This document shows, one piece after another, positions 8,084 to 16,435 of a stretch of 64,000 bases of DNA. Under the pieces are notes generated by a model that was given only the letters and a program-made list of their open reading frames with translations, was not told the origin of the DNA and made no database searches. Position 1 is the stretch's first letter. Each line of letters begins with the position of its first letter. The translations under genes were made by a program, and so were the position numbers. Source of the DNA: Paractinoplanes bogorensis (GTDB lineage Bacteria > Actinomycetota > Actinomycetes > Mycobacteriales > Micromonosporaceae); NCBI RefSeq assembly GCF_018829635.1, contig NZ_JAHKKG010000003.1, forward strand, positions 62,001 through 126,000, read 5' to 3'.

Positions 8084-9532
8084 GTGCCTGCCTCACGTCG
8101 CACCTTTCTCGCCGGTGGTGCCGCCGCCGGTGTCGGCCTGGCCGTAGCCGGAGCCGTCCCCTCACTCGCCCAGGCCCACCCGGGCCGGCCGCACGGTCCG
8201 GCCGGCCGCACACCGTTCCCGCCGCTCGTCGACGACCCGGCCGGCGTCCTGGCCCTGCCCGCGGGCTTCCGTTACGCCGTCGTCACCCGGACCGGCACCA
8301 CCAAGCTCGACCACGGGCAGGGCGTCACTCCGTCCGATCACGACGGCATGGCCGTGTTCGACGCCGGTCGCGGGCGCTACGTGCTGATCCAGAACCACGA
8401 GAACGACCCCGGCGCCGAGTTCGGCGTGCCGCACGTCGAGGGCACCGTCTACGACCCGGGCGCGCTCGACGCCGGCGGCTGCACGGTGATCACCACCGAC
8501 CGGACCGGGCGCAACCTGGGCGAGTTCGTGGCGATCTCGGGCACCGTCTCCAACTGCGCCGGCGGCCCGACCCCGTGGGGCACCTGGCTGACCTGCGAGG
8601 AGACCGAGGACCGGGCCGGCGCCAAGTGGACCGAGGGCGGCCGCACGGGCACCTTCCAGAAGGATCACGGCTACGTGTTCGAGGTCATGGCCGACGGCAG
8701 CGCCGACCCACGGCCGATCAAGTGCCTCGGCCGGTACGCGCACGAGGCGCTCGCCATCGACCGGGACCGCACGCACATCTATCTGTCCGAGGACGCCGAC
8801 CAGCCCAACGGCCTGTTCTATCGGTGGACCGCCCCGCGCGGCGTCAAGGTCGGCCCGAAGATGCTCCCGCGCCTGGCCGCGAACGCCGGTGTGCTGGCCG
8901 CGATGCAGATCATCATGGACGACGGGTCGGTGCTGCCCGACGTCGCCTATCTGACCTCGGCCCAGCTCGGGCGGCCGTTCCCGGTCAAGTGGATCGAGGT
9001 GCCCGAGCGGGACGCGCGCACCACGCCCGTACGGGAACAATTTGCGAATGACGAGGTGACGCGCGGGCGCAAGTTCGAAGGCGTGTGGGGCACCGACGAG
9101 GGTGTCTATGTCGTCAACTCGTATGCGTGGGAAGACGGCGAACTGCCGGCCGACGCGGCCCCGCACGACGGCATGGTCTGGTTCTACCACTACCGGGAGC
9201 AGACGATCCAGCTCGTCACGTACTTCCCGCACCAGCCCACGGCCGAGGACGGCGCGCCCGCGAAATACACCGACCTGACCTTCGACGGCCCGGACAACGT
9301 GAGCGTGACGCCCTGGGGCAGCCTCGTGCTGGCCGAGGACGGTGCCGGCGCGTCGCACGTGCTGAGCTCGTTCCCGGGCGGGCCCACCTACGCCATCGCC
9401 CGCAACCAGCTCAACGATTCGGAGTTCACCGGACCTGCCTTCACCGGCGACGGCCGGGTGCTCTTCGTCAACATCCAGGACCCGGGCCTCACCCTGGCCA
9501 TCACCGGACCGTGGGAGAAATACCTGGGTTGA
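8084..9532 (+). CDS. phoX: PhoX-family alkaline phosphatase (DUF839), Tat-exported
   Basis: 482 residues from a GTG start with GGAAGAGGAG upstream. The N-terminus MPASRRTFLAGGAAAG has the twin-arginine motif SRRTFL, so the folded protein is exported by Tat, as expected for a cofactor-bearing PhoX. Family features include LPAGFRYAVVTRTG near residue 60, SDHDGMAVF, YVLIQNHEN, TPWGTWLTCEETEDR and RYAHEALAIDRDRTHIYLSED, the last two carrying metal-ligand Glu residues. PhoX enzymes are Ca/Fe-dependent phosphomonoesterases releasing phosphate outside the cell. No Pho box was identified by eye in the upstream AT-rich region. Confidence 0.9.
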   Translation: MPASRRTFLAGGAAAGVGLAVAGAVPSLAQAHPGRPHGPAGRTPFPPLVDDPAGVLALPAGFRYAVVTRTGTTKLDHGQGVTPSDHDGMAVFDAGRGRYVLIQNHENDPGAEFGVPHVEGTVYDPGALDAGGCTVITTDRTGRNLGEFVAISGTVSNCAGGPTPWGTWLTCEETEDRAGAKWTEGGRTGTFQKDHGYVFEVMADGSADPRPIKCLGRYAHEALAIDRDRTHIYLSEDADQPNGLFYRWTAPRGVKVGPKMLPRLAANAGVLAAMQIIMDDGSVLPDVAYLTSAQLGRPFPVKWIEVPERDARTTPVREQFANDEVTRGRKFEGVWGTDEGVYVVNSYAWEDGELPADAAPHDGMVWFYHYREQTIQLVTYFPHQPTAEDGAPAKYTDLTFDGPDNVSVTPWGSLVLAEDGAGASHVLSSFPGGPTYAIARNQLNDSEFTGPAFTGDGRVLFVNIQDPGLTLAITGPWEKYLG

Positions 9533-9550
9533 CCGGGACGGGCCGACGGC

Positions 9551-9586
9551 GCACGATGGTTGGCAATCGTTTGCCAACCATCGTGC
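9551..9586. promoter_or_regulatory. Perfect 36-nt inverted repeat before the AhpD-like gene
   Basis: GCACGATGGTTGGCAA (9551-9566) and its exact complement (9571-9586) flank the 4-nt loop TCGT. The structure starts 18 nt after the phoX stop and ends directly at the ribosome binding site GGAGG of the next gene. It lacks a T tract. It may be a terminator for phoX, an RNA element that hides the ribosome binding site, or an operator: the inner TTGGCAA/TTGCCAA is a dyad of the sort bound by LacI-type proteins. Confidence 0.6.
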
Positions 9587-9597
9587 CGGAGGTGCCC

Positions 9598-10182
9598 GTG
9601 CCCCGCATCAGTTACGTCGACCCGCATTCGATCACCGACCCCGAGCTGGCCGGCTACCTCGACGACTCGCGCCGCTACGGCACCCCGCGCCTGGAGAGCC
9701 AGGCCATCCGGGCGCATGTGCCGGCCGTGCTGCGCACCTTCAACCAGTCGTGGCAGCAGGTGTTCCGCTCCGGCGTGCTCGACCACAGCGTCAAGGAACT
9801 GGCCCGGCTGTTCGTGGCCAAGACGCTCGACTGCGGCTACTGCGCCGGTCAGCGTTCACACCTGGCCGACCTGAGCGAGCGCGAGGTCGATGAGATCATC
9901 GAATTCCGGACGTCGGACCGGTTCTCCCCGCGCGAGAAGGCGGCCCTGCTGCTGGCCGAGGCGATCGCCTGGGACCCGCTGATGGCCGACGACGCGGTCT
10001 GGGCCCAGCTGCACGAGCACTTCACCGAGCCCGAGATCGTCGAGCTCGGCTACTTCATCGGCCTCACCATGGGCCAGCAGAAGTTCCTCAAGACGCTCGG
10101 CATCAAGCACGGCGAACTCGACAGCACCGGCACCGCGGGCCTGGCCCCTGAGGTCGCGGCCACCCTCGGGCGTACGGCATGA
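9598..10182 (+). CDS. Carboxymuconolactone decarboxylase / AhpD-like peroxidase-related protein
   Basis: 194 residues from GTG 9598 with GGAGG 5 nt upstream. The protein has the AhpD-like redox site C79-G-Y-C82 with His at residue 88 (CGYCAGQRSHLA), inside an all-alpha domain, followed by SPREKAALLLAEAI. Members of this family either decarboxylate gamma-carboxymuconolactone or act as CxxC thiol peroxidases; the intact CxxC-x5-H favours the redox function. It overlaps the thioredoxin gene by 4 nt (ATGA), which supports a thiol-redox pair in which thioredoxin could be the electron donor (inference). Confidence 0.85.
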   Translation: MPRISYVDPHSITDPELAGYLDDSRRYGTPRLESQAIRAHVPAVLRTFNQSWQQVFRSGVLDHSVKELARLFVAKTLDCGYCAGQRSHLADLSEREVDEIIEFRTSDRFSPREKAALLLAEAIAWDPLMADDAVWAQLHEHFTEPEIVELGYFIGLTMGQQKFLKTLGIKHGELDSTGTAGLAPEVAATLGRTA

Positions 10183-10490
10183 GGGTCGTCACCGACACCG
10201 ACTTCGAGGACGTGCTGACCGGCGGTCCGGTGCTGGTCGACTTCCGCGCCGACTGGTGCGGGCCCTGCCGTCAGCTCGAGCCGGTGCTCGAGTCGCTCGC
10301 CACCCGATGGTCCGGGCGGGCCACGATCGTCCAGGTCGACGTCGACACCAACCCCAGAACCGTTTCCCGGTACGCCGTCACGGGGCTGCCCACCCTCATC
10401 CTCTTCTCCGGCGGCGAGCCGGTGCATCGGGTCCACGGTCTCCGGCCCGAGGCCGCCCTCAGGGCCGAACTGGACCCGTGGATCGCCTGA
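10179..10490 (+). CDS. Thioredoxin
   Basis: 103 residues, the usual size. The active site is W-C-G-P-C at residues 26-30 in the context VLVDFRADWCGPC, and the conserved cis-proline lies in VTGLPTLILF. The DVDTNP segment is typical of actinobacterial thioredoxins. The protein is cytoplasmic, with no signal peptide. The ATG overlaps the stop of the AhpD-like gene, so the two are translated together; its 3' end overlaps the convergent LacI gene by 32 nt. Confidence 0.94.
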   Translation: MRVVTDTDFEDVLTGGPVLVDFRADWCGPCRQLEPVLESLATRWSGRATIVQVDVDTNPRTVSRYAVTGLPTLILFSGGEPVHRVHGLRPEAALRAELDPWIA

Positions 10491-11472
10491 CCACCAGCTC
10501 GGTCGGCAGCGCGACGTCGCCGACCCGGGCCGCCGGATCGGCCAGACGGGCCAGCAGCAGGCGGGCGGCCCGGGCCCCCAGCTCCTCCTGATCGATGGCC
10601 ACCGTGGTCAGCGACGGCCGCAGCCACTCGGCCAGGGGCATGTTGTTGATGCCGACCAGCGACACGTCTTCCGGGCAGCTCAGCCCGCGGGCCGCGAACG
10701 CCGCGTAACAGCCGACGGCGATCATGTCGTTGCCGGCCAGGATCGCCGTCACCTCGCCCCGGTCGAGCAGCGTGCCGCACGCCCGCTCACCGGCCGACGC
10801 CGTGTATTGCCCCGCCCGCACCACCCACGAGCGCTCGGGGGTGAGACCGGCCGCGCGCAGCCCGGCCCGCCAGGCCGCCTCGCGGGCCCGCGTCACCGAG
10901 ATGCCGGACGGCCCGGCCAGATGCCCGATCCGGGTGTGGCCGAGTTCGGCCAGGTGCCGCACCGCCTGCCCGATGCCCCGGGCGTCGTCGCTGGTCACAC
11001 TGGGCGCGGCGGCCTCGGTGAGGCGGTTGACCAGCACCACCGGCACCCCCTCGGCGATCAGCCGGCCGACCGCGTCGTCGCGGCGGCTCGCCGAGGCGAT
11101 CACGTAGCCCTCGCAGCGGCGGCCCCGGAACACGTCGAGCAGCGCGCCCGCGCGGCCCGGGTCGTTGTCGGTGCTGGCGATCAGCGCCTCGAACCCGTGC
11201 CCGCGCAGCACCTCCTGCACGCCGCGCAGCACCGGCGGATAGAACGGGTTGAGCAGGTCGGGCACCAGCACCCCGACCGTGCCCGAGCGCTGGGTGCGCA
11301 GCGAGCGTCCGACCGGGTCGGCCACGTAGCCCAGCTCGGCCGCGGCCCGCGCCACCCGCTCGGTCGTCCCGGCACTGATCCGCCCGGGCAGCAGCGGGTT
11401 GAGCGCCCGCGAGGCGGTCGCCGGGTGCACCCCGGCCGCCCGCGCGACGTCCTTGATAGTGAGACGGCCCAC
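10459..11472 (-). CDS. LacI-family transcriptional repressor
   Basis: 337 residues from GTG 11472 (MGRLTIKDVARAAG). The N-terminal helix-turn-helix KDVARAAGVHPATASRAL and hinge GYVADPVGRSLRTQRSG are classic LacI. The sugar-binding domain follows, ending with VALPTELVVRRSTGP. It is divergent from the LacI-type sensor/GGDEF gene with only 44 bp between the start codons, so both probably share a promoter-operator region and the repressor is the natural candidate to control that gene. Ligand unknown. The 3' end runs 32 nt into the thioredoxin gene on the opposite strand. Confidence 0.93.
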   Translation of the reverse strand: MGRLTIKDVARAAGVHPATASRALNPLLPGRISAGTTERVARAAAELGYVADPVGRSLRTQRSGTVGVLVPDLLNPFYPPVLRGVQEVLRGHGFEALIASTDNDPGRAGALLDVFRGRRCEGYVIASASRRDDAVGRLIAEGVPVVLVNRLTEAAAPSVTSDDARGIGQAVRHLAELGHTRIGHLAGPSGISVTRAREAAWRAGLRAAGLTPERSWVVRAGQYTASAGERACGTLLDRGEVTAILAGNDMIAVGCYAAFAARGLSCPEDVSLVGINNMPLAEWLRPSLTTVAIDQEELGARAARLLLARLADPAARVGDVALPTELVVRRSTGPVRP

Positions 11473-11516
11473 GCGGTCACCCTAAGCCCCCGCGTCACCC
11501 GGCCGATGGTGACGGT

Positions 11517-13658
11517 GTGCACGTCGGTGAGGCAGTGGGCGTCCTGGCGCCCTTTGTCGGCGGCACCTACTACGGCACCCTGATCGCCGGGCTGACCGCC
11601 GCCGCCCACGAGCACGGCCACCCGGTGATCGCCGTGCAGACCTCGGCCGCGGCCGCCGACCTGGTCGTCTACGGCGGCGACCCGGCCTTCGACGCCCCGG
11701 TCGCGTGGGACCACATCGGCGGCTTCGCGGTCTTCGCCGACGCCACCGACCGGACCTACCTGCAGCGGGCCATCCGCTCGGGCCGCCCGGTGGTGCTGGT
11801 CGGGCACAGCCTCACCGGCCTCGACAGCCCCACCGTGCTGGCCGACAACCGGCCGGGCATGCGGGCCGCGGTCGACCACCTGGTTCGCGAGCACGGCTGC
11901 CGGCGGATCGCCTTCACCGGGTTTCTCGAGGTCACCGACGTGCGGGAGCGCTACGAGGCGTACCGGTCGGCGCTGCGCGACCACGGCCTGGAGCCCGGTC
12001 CGTTGCTGGCCGCCACCAACAACGTCGAGTCCGGCATCACCTGGACCGTGGACGACTTCCTGCGGCACGGCCGGCCGGACGCCGTCGTCGCCGCGACCGA
12101 CCTCAACGCGGTCGGCGTGCAGCGGACGCTGGGCCGGGCCGGGCTCAGCTGCCCCGGTGACTACAGTCTGACCGGGTTCGACAACATCGACATGGCCACC
12201 TTCGTCCGGCCCGAGCTGGCCACCGTCGACCAGCCGCTGGACGCCATGAGCCGGGTCGCGGTCGACCTGCTGCTGCGCCAGATGCGCGGCGAGGACGTGC
12301 CGGCCGAGCCGCGGCGGCTGTCGGCCCGGTTCGTGCCCCGCACCTCGTGCGGCTGCACCAGCTTCGCCGAGAGCCTGCAGGTTCTCGAGGCCGACGACGA
12401 ACGGCAACGGCTGTCCCGCCGGCTGGCCACGGTGGTGCCGGTGCGGGCCGGTCAGGGCGGCCGGTGGGCCGGGGCGGTCGAGCGGGCGGCCGCGGCGACC
12501 GCCCAGGGCCTGGCCGCCGCCGCGGCGGGCGATACCTCCGCGATGACCGTGGCGATCGAGCGGTTGCGCGTTCTGCTCGACGCGCAGCCGACCCCCGAGA
12601 CCCTGCGCGTGATCTGCCGCTCGGTGCAGGAGTACGCCGCCACCCTGCCGATCGACGACGTGGAACCGGCCCGCCGGGTCGGGCGGGCTGTGCTCGAGGT
12701 CGTGCTGACCCTCGGGCGCGCCAACAACCATGCCCAGCTCGGCAATCAGCTGCACCTGCGGTCCCTGATCAGCGCGAGCTACGCCCTGAGCGCGGCCCTG
12801 CTGCACCGCCGGGACGTCGACCCGCGCGACCCGTCCTGGCTGGCCCTCACCCCGGCGGTGGCGGGCTCGATCGCGCTGCGTGGCCCGGACGGCCAGTTGC
12901 ACCGCACCCCCGGCTGGCGCCGCACCCCGGGACCGGCCGTGCCCGGCGGTCCGACCACGGTCGAGGCGTTCCCGCCGGCCGAGGTGGTCCGCGCGGCCGG
13001 GCTCGACCACACCACCTTCGTCGTCCGGGCCAAGGTGGCCGACAGCGACCGCGGGTGGCTGGCCCTGGTCGACCGGGTCGAGAACCGGGTCGAGGACGGC
13101 CGCGACCTGGTCAACCAGTGCGCCGCCCTGCTCACCATCGCCCTCGACCGGCGCGACTCCGACGAACAGTTGCGCCGGGCCGCGCACTCCGACCTGCTGA
13201 CCGGGCTGCCCAACCGGTCCTCGTTCACCCTCTCGCTGCGGGCCGCCATCGAGCTGGGCCGCCCGTTCGTCGTGCTGTTCCTCGACCTGGACGGCTTCAA
13301 GCGGGTCAACGACACCCTCGGGCACCACGTCGGCGACGAACTGCTGGCCGCCGTGGCCGACCGGATCCGGCACTGCCTGCGCCACGTGGACATCGCCGCC
13401 CGGTTCGGCGGGGACGAGTTCCTCGTGCTGCTCGACGACCTGACCGAGGGGCCCGAGCTGGCCGAACTGGTCGACCGGATCCGGGTCGCCATCTCGCGGC
13501 CCTACCGCCTGGGTGGGCGCACCGCGCGGGTCGGGGTCAGCATCGGCTGGGCCTCGGGCGATGCGTCGGCCTCGCTCGAGCGCCTCCTGCAGGAGGCCGA
13601 CGCGGCCATGTACCGGGCCAAGGCGGCCGGCCGGTCGTCCCCGATCACGGCGGCGTGA
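11517..13658 (+). CDS. LacI-type ligand sensor fused to GGDEF diguanylate cyclase
   Basis: 713 residues, GTG start. Residues 1-285 are a periplasmic-binding-protein-like domain of the LacI regulator type (GVLAPFVGGTYYGTLIAG, LTGFDNIDMATFVRPEL) but without a DNA-binding head, signal peptide or membrane segment, so it should sense its ligand in the cytoplasm. Residues 290-530 are a helical/GAF-like linker starting with SCGCTSF. Residues 545-710 are GGDEF, with FGGDEF at 630-635 and the product-inhibition site RHVD five residues before it, so diguanylate cyclase activity is expected. It is divergent from a LacI repressor. The likely job is converting a small-molecule signal into c-di-GMP. Confidence 0.9.
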   Translation: MHVGEAVGVLAPFVGGTYYGTLIAGLTAAAHEHGHPVIAVQTSAAAADLVVYGGDPAFDAPVAWDHIGGFAVFADATDRTYLQRAIRSGRPVVLVGHSLTGLDSPTVLADNRPGMRAAVDHLVREHGCRRIAFTGFLEVTDVRERYEAYRSALRDHGLEPGPLLAATNNVESGITWTVDDFLRHGRPDAVVAATDLNAVGVQRTLGRAGLSCPGDYSLTGFDNIDMATFVRPELATVDQPLDAMSRVAVDLLLRQMRGEDVPAEPRRLSARFVPRTSCGCTSFAESLQVLEADDERQRLSRRLATVVPVRAGQGGRWAGAVERAAAATAQGLAAAAAGDTSAMTVAIERLRVLLDAQPTPETLRVICRSVQEYAATLPIDDVEPARRVGRAVLEVVLTLGRANNHAQLGNQLHLRSLISASYALSAALLHRRDVDPRDPSWLALTPAVAGSIALRGPDGQLHRTPGWRRTPGPAVPGGPTTVEAFPPAEVVRAAGLDHTTFVVRAKVADSDRGWLALVDRVENRVEDGRDLVNQCAALLTIALDRRDSDEQLRRAAHSDLLTGLPNRSSFTLSLRAAIELGRPFVVLFLDLDGFKRVNDTLGHHVGDELLAAVADRIRHCLRHVDIAARFGGDEFLVLLDDLTEGPELAELVDRIRVAISRPYRLGGRTARVGVSIGWASGDASASLERLLQEADAAMYRAKAAGRSSPITAA

Positions 13659-13664
13659 TCGGCC

Positions 13665-14252
13665 TCAGCACTCCGGTGGGGCCGTCGGCTCGCCGGCGGT
13701 CACCAGGTTCTGATTGAGCTCGGTCGGGGTGGCCAGGCGCTGGAAGTCCGGCCCGAGGACCAGGTTGACGATGTCGTCGCGCCGGTCGGGCTCGAAGACC
13801 ATGACGCTGTCGCCATGCAGTGCCGCTCGTAGCAGGGTGGCTGCACCGATCGCCGCCGGGCCGTAATGCACCGACACCGGAGCCGGCGGGGTGTCGACGG
13901 TGGCCCGGCCGAGCACGGTGAAGCCGCGTGCCTCCAGTTGGGTGACCGTGGTTCCGAGCCGGCCCGCCCCGCCGTCGAGCACGCGGACCTTCACGTCGGC
14001 CGGGCTGTCCGGCAGAGCAAGAGCGCAACTCATTCCCGTACGGGAAACCGGGGGTTGCTCTGTCCTTTGTGGTTGTGGCCAGGCGAGGGCGGCACCGGCC
14101 GTGGACAGCACGACGGCTCCCGCCACGGAGATCGCGGCCAGTCGGCGGCGACGGCGGCTGCGGCCCCGGGCGCGGATGTCGGCAGCGGGCGCGACCGGCA
14201 TGTCGTGGATCTCGGCCTCCAGCTCGCGCAGGCGCTCAGGAAGTCCGGACAT
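13665..14252 (-). CDS. Membrane-anchored protein with LytR C-terminal-like domain, putative sigma-factor partner
   Basis: 195 residues. A short cytoplasmic N-terminus (MSGLPERLRELEAEIHD) and the basic RGRSRRRRR precede one membrane helix (LAAISVAGAVVLSTAGAAL, about residues 38-57). The outside part, from VKVRVLDGGAGRLG to the end, looks like a LytR_C domain. The gene start lies 17 nt inside the end of the ECF sigma gene, so the two are coupled. That position is the one normally held by an anti-sigma factor, but I see no zinc-binding HxxxCxxC motif; a role as sigma regulator is inference. Confidence 0.7.
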   Translation of the reverse strand: MSGLPERLRELEAEIHDMPVAPAADIRARGRSRRRRRLAAISVAGAVVLSTAGAALAWPQPQRTEQPPVSRTGMSCALALPDSPADVKVRVLDGGAGRLGTTVTQLEARGFTVLGRATVDTPPAPVSVHYGPAAIGAATLLRAALHGDSVMVFEPDRRDDIVNLVLGPDFQRLATPTELNQNLVTAGEPTAPPEC

Positions 14253-14754
14253 CAGTGGTCTCCTCGTCGTTCAGCAGGTGGGCGAGGGTCGCGCGGGCCC
14301 TCGAGAGCTGCACCTTGACCGTCCCGGCGGGGACTCCGGTGCTCGCGGCGATGTCGTTGACCGCCATGTCCAGCAGGTAGTGCAGGGCGATCACCTGGCG
14401 TTGCGCTTTCGGCAGGCGTTGCAGCGCGGCGACGACGGCGACCCGGTCCTCCGACGGGCTGCGGGTGGTCTCGTCCGGCGGCCCCAGACGCGACCGTGCG
14501 GCCAGCCATCGCCGCATGCTGCGCCAGCGGTTGAGCATCAGGCGCCACGCCACCGACCGCACCCACCCCTCGGGGTCGTCGTAGCCGGACACCCTCGGCC
14601 AGTGCTGCCAGGCCCGTGCGAACGCCTCCTGGGCGACGTCCTGGGCCTCGGCCCGGTCGCCGCAACCGGCGTAGAGATAGAGCACGACGCGCCGGACCGT
14701 CGCGGCGTAGAACGTGTCGAAGTCGCCCGCTTGTGCTTGCACACCCTTCAACAC
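14236..14754 (-). CDS. ECF RNA polymerase sigma factor, SigE family
   Basis: 172 residues from GTG 14754, chosen because GGGGAG lies just upstream; an ATG at 14790 lacks a ribosome binding site. Sigma region 2 is FDTFYAATVRRVVLYLY through AQDVAQEAFARAW and GWVRSVAWRLMLNRW; region 4 is LQRLPKAQRQVIALHYL, with the helix-turn-helix ending GTVKVQLSRARATL. The form matches the actinobacterial SigE group. The gene overlaps the membrane protein gene downstream and is divergent from the secreted-protein gene at 14860, which is a possible target (inference). Confidence 0.92.
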   Translation of the reverse strand: MLKGVQAQAGDFDTFYAATVRRVVLYLYAGCGDRAEAQDVAQEAFARAWQHWPRVSGYDDPEGWVRSVAWRLMLNRWRSMRRWLAARSRLGPPDETTRSPSEDRVAVVAALQRLPKAQRQVIALHYLLDMAVNDIAASTGVPAGTVKVQLSRARATLAHLLNDEETTDVRTS

Positions 14755-14859
14755 ACCGCTCCCCGTCCGCCGGTTACATGCCGGGCTCATTTTTGTCGTA
14801 CGGCCTGGCTATCCTCTGCGCACGATCTCATCGAGAGATCTTGATTGACGGGGGAACAC

Positions 14860-16434
14860 ATGACTTCCTGGCGCCTGCGTGCGCTCCTCACGACCGTGGC
14901 CACCGCCGCGGTCGTCCTCTCGATCGCCCCGCCGGCCGTCGCGGCGCCGGCGCTCGAGATCAAGTCGATCGCCTTCGACCGGGCGTCGGTCGACGTCAGT
15001 CAGGGCGGCGCGACCGTCGATCTGACGTGGACGATCACCAACCGGGCGGCCCGGGCCGCCCGGATCAGTGGCGTGGTCGAGATGCGTCAGTACTCGGGTG
15101 ATGTGCAGATCGGTCAGCCGCGCGCGATCACGTACGACCTGCGGCCGGGTTCGGATGTCTACGGCTCGGGCACGCCCCAGGAGTCGACCTATGCCTACCG
15201 GTTCGAGGTGCCGCGCTATGCGGCCGAGCCCGCGACGGTCTGGCGGGTCACCAAGCTGACCGTCGCCGACGACCTGGCCCACGCGCGGACGGTGAAGGAC
15301 CCGGGCCCGGCCACGCTGACCGTGACCCAGGCCGTTGACACCAACGGACCGGTCCTCCAGCAGATCTTCCTCGACTACAACCAGAAACGCGCGGTCTACG
15401 ACGACGGCTCCGGGGTCACGCTGCGCTACCGGATGCATATCAACGACGAGACCGCCTTCAAGCGGGGCAAGCTCACTCTCGCCGGGCCGGGCGGGACGCG
15501 TCTGTCCACCACGTTCCAGCTGACCAAGTCCGGGACGCAGACGTTGTGCGGCGACGAGGCCATCTGGAGCACGGCCTTCCCGACCTGCACGGCGGCGGTC
15601 GTCGTGCCGGGTGGTTCCGCGTCGGGCGCATGGCAGGTCGCGCGGGTCGACCTGACCGACATGTATGGCAACACCCGGACCGAGACGTCGTTCGGGCTGG
15701 CCCCGATCGTGGTCAGCCGCAACGACAAGGTCAGCGCGTCCGGCTTCGCGCTCACCGAGGCGCAGGTCAACAACTGGCGTCAGAATGCGACGACCGAGCT
15801 CGTGCTGACCCCGCACGGTGCGGTCGAGGGGCTCGCCACGGTCGACGTCATCGTGCCCTCGTGCACGCAGGTGTCCCGCACACCGGTGGTGCGCGAGGAC
15901 GGCTCGGTGGCGGTCTCGATCGTCATGCCCGCCGGCTACAACGGCAGCTGTCACATCGAGGGCGTCAAGCTGACCGACGGCGCGGGCAATGTCGCGCTCT
16001 ACGGCACGGATTACGGCGCCCCCAACCTCAACCTGTTCATCCGGCCGGTGCCGGACAACAAGCCGCCGGTCGTGCTGTCGGCGCGGCTCCCCAAGTCGAC
16101 CTGGACGCAGCAGGAGACGCAGGACGGGTCGCGCATCGGCTTCGACGTCACGGTCGAACTGGACGAGTTCGCCGAGGTGTCGGGCTACTACGCGACGCTC
16201 TACGACATCGCGGGCGAGACGGTCGGCGGAGCGTCGGGCGGACTCCACGACTACGAGGGCAATGGGGTCTACCACCTGGGTGTGTACCCGACCCGCCGAC
16301 TGGAGGCCGGGGAGTACACGATCGGCTTCTCCCTCTCCGACGACGCCGAGATGTCCAGCCAGTGGGGTGACCGGAACGGCGGTGAGCGACCGATTCCCGG
16401 CGGTCCGCTCGTCGTGACCGTCGTGGCCGACTGA
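14860..16434 (+). CDS. Secreted protein of unknown function
   Basis: 524 residues from ATG 14860 with GGGGGAA upstream; an in-frame ATG 15 nt earlier has no such site. A signal peptide is clear (MTSWRLRALLTTVATAAV, cleavage near AVAAPA about residue 33). The mature part is rich in beta-strand patterns such as VDLTWTITNRAARAARISGVV and repeated segments resembling Ig-like or fibronectin-like sandwiches (VVPGGSASGAWQVARVDLTD; VSIVMPAGYNGSCHIEGVKL). No catalytic motif was recognised. Upstream and divergent lies an ECF sigma gene. The stop is 1 nt from the convergent GGDEF-EAL gene. Confidence 0.8.
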   Translation: MTSWRLRALLTTVATAAVVLSIAPPAVAAPALEIKSIAFDRASVDVSQGGATVDLTWTITNRAARAARISGVVEMRQYSGDVQIGQPRAITYDLRPGSDVYGSGTPQESTYAYRFEVPRYAAEPATVWRVTKLTVADDLAHARTVKDPGPATLTVTQAVDTNGPVLQQIFLDYNQKRAVYDDGSGVTLRYRMHINDETAFKRGKLTLAGPGGTRLSTTFQLTKSGTQTLCGDEAIWSTAFPTCTAAVVVPGGSASGAWQVARVDLTDMYGNTRTETSFGLAPIVVSRNDKVSASGFALTEAQVNNWRQNATTELVLTPHGAVEGLATVDVIVPSCTQVSRTPVVREDGSVAVSIVMPAGYNGSCHIEGVKLTDGAGNVALYGTDYGAPNLNLFIRPVPDNKPPVVLSARLPKSTWTQQETQDGSRIGFDVTVELDEFAEVSGYYATLYDIAGETVGGASGGLHDYEGNGVYHLGVYPTRRLEAGEYTIGFSLSDDAEMSSQWGDRNGGERPIPGGPLVVTVVAD

Positions 16435-16435
16435 G

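Noticed and set aside
7812-8147. 111-codon frame upstream of phoX
   Set aside because: Arg/Pro/Ser-rich, no ribosome binding site, overlaps the phoX start, and does not resemble a protein.
11181-13385. 734-codon minus-strand frame across the LacI/GGDEF region
   Set aside because: Shadow of the sensor-GGDEF gene; low-complexity Gly/Val/Arg/Gln content and no ribosome binding site.
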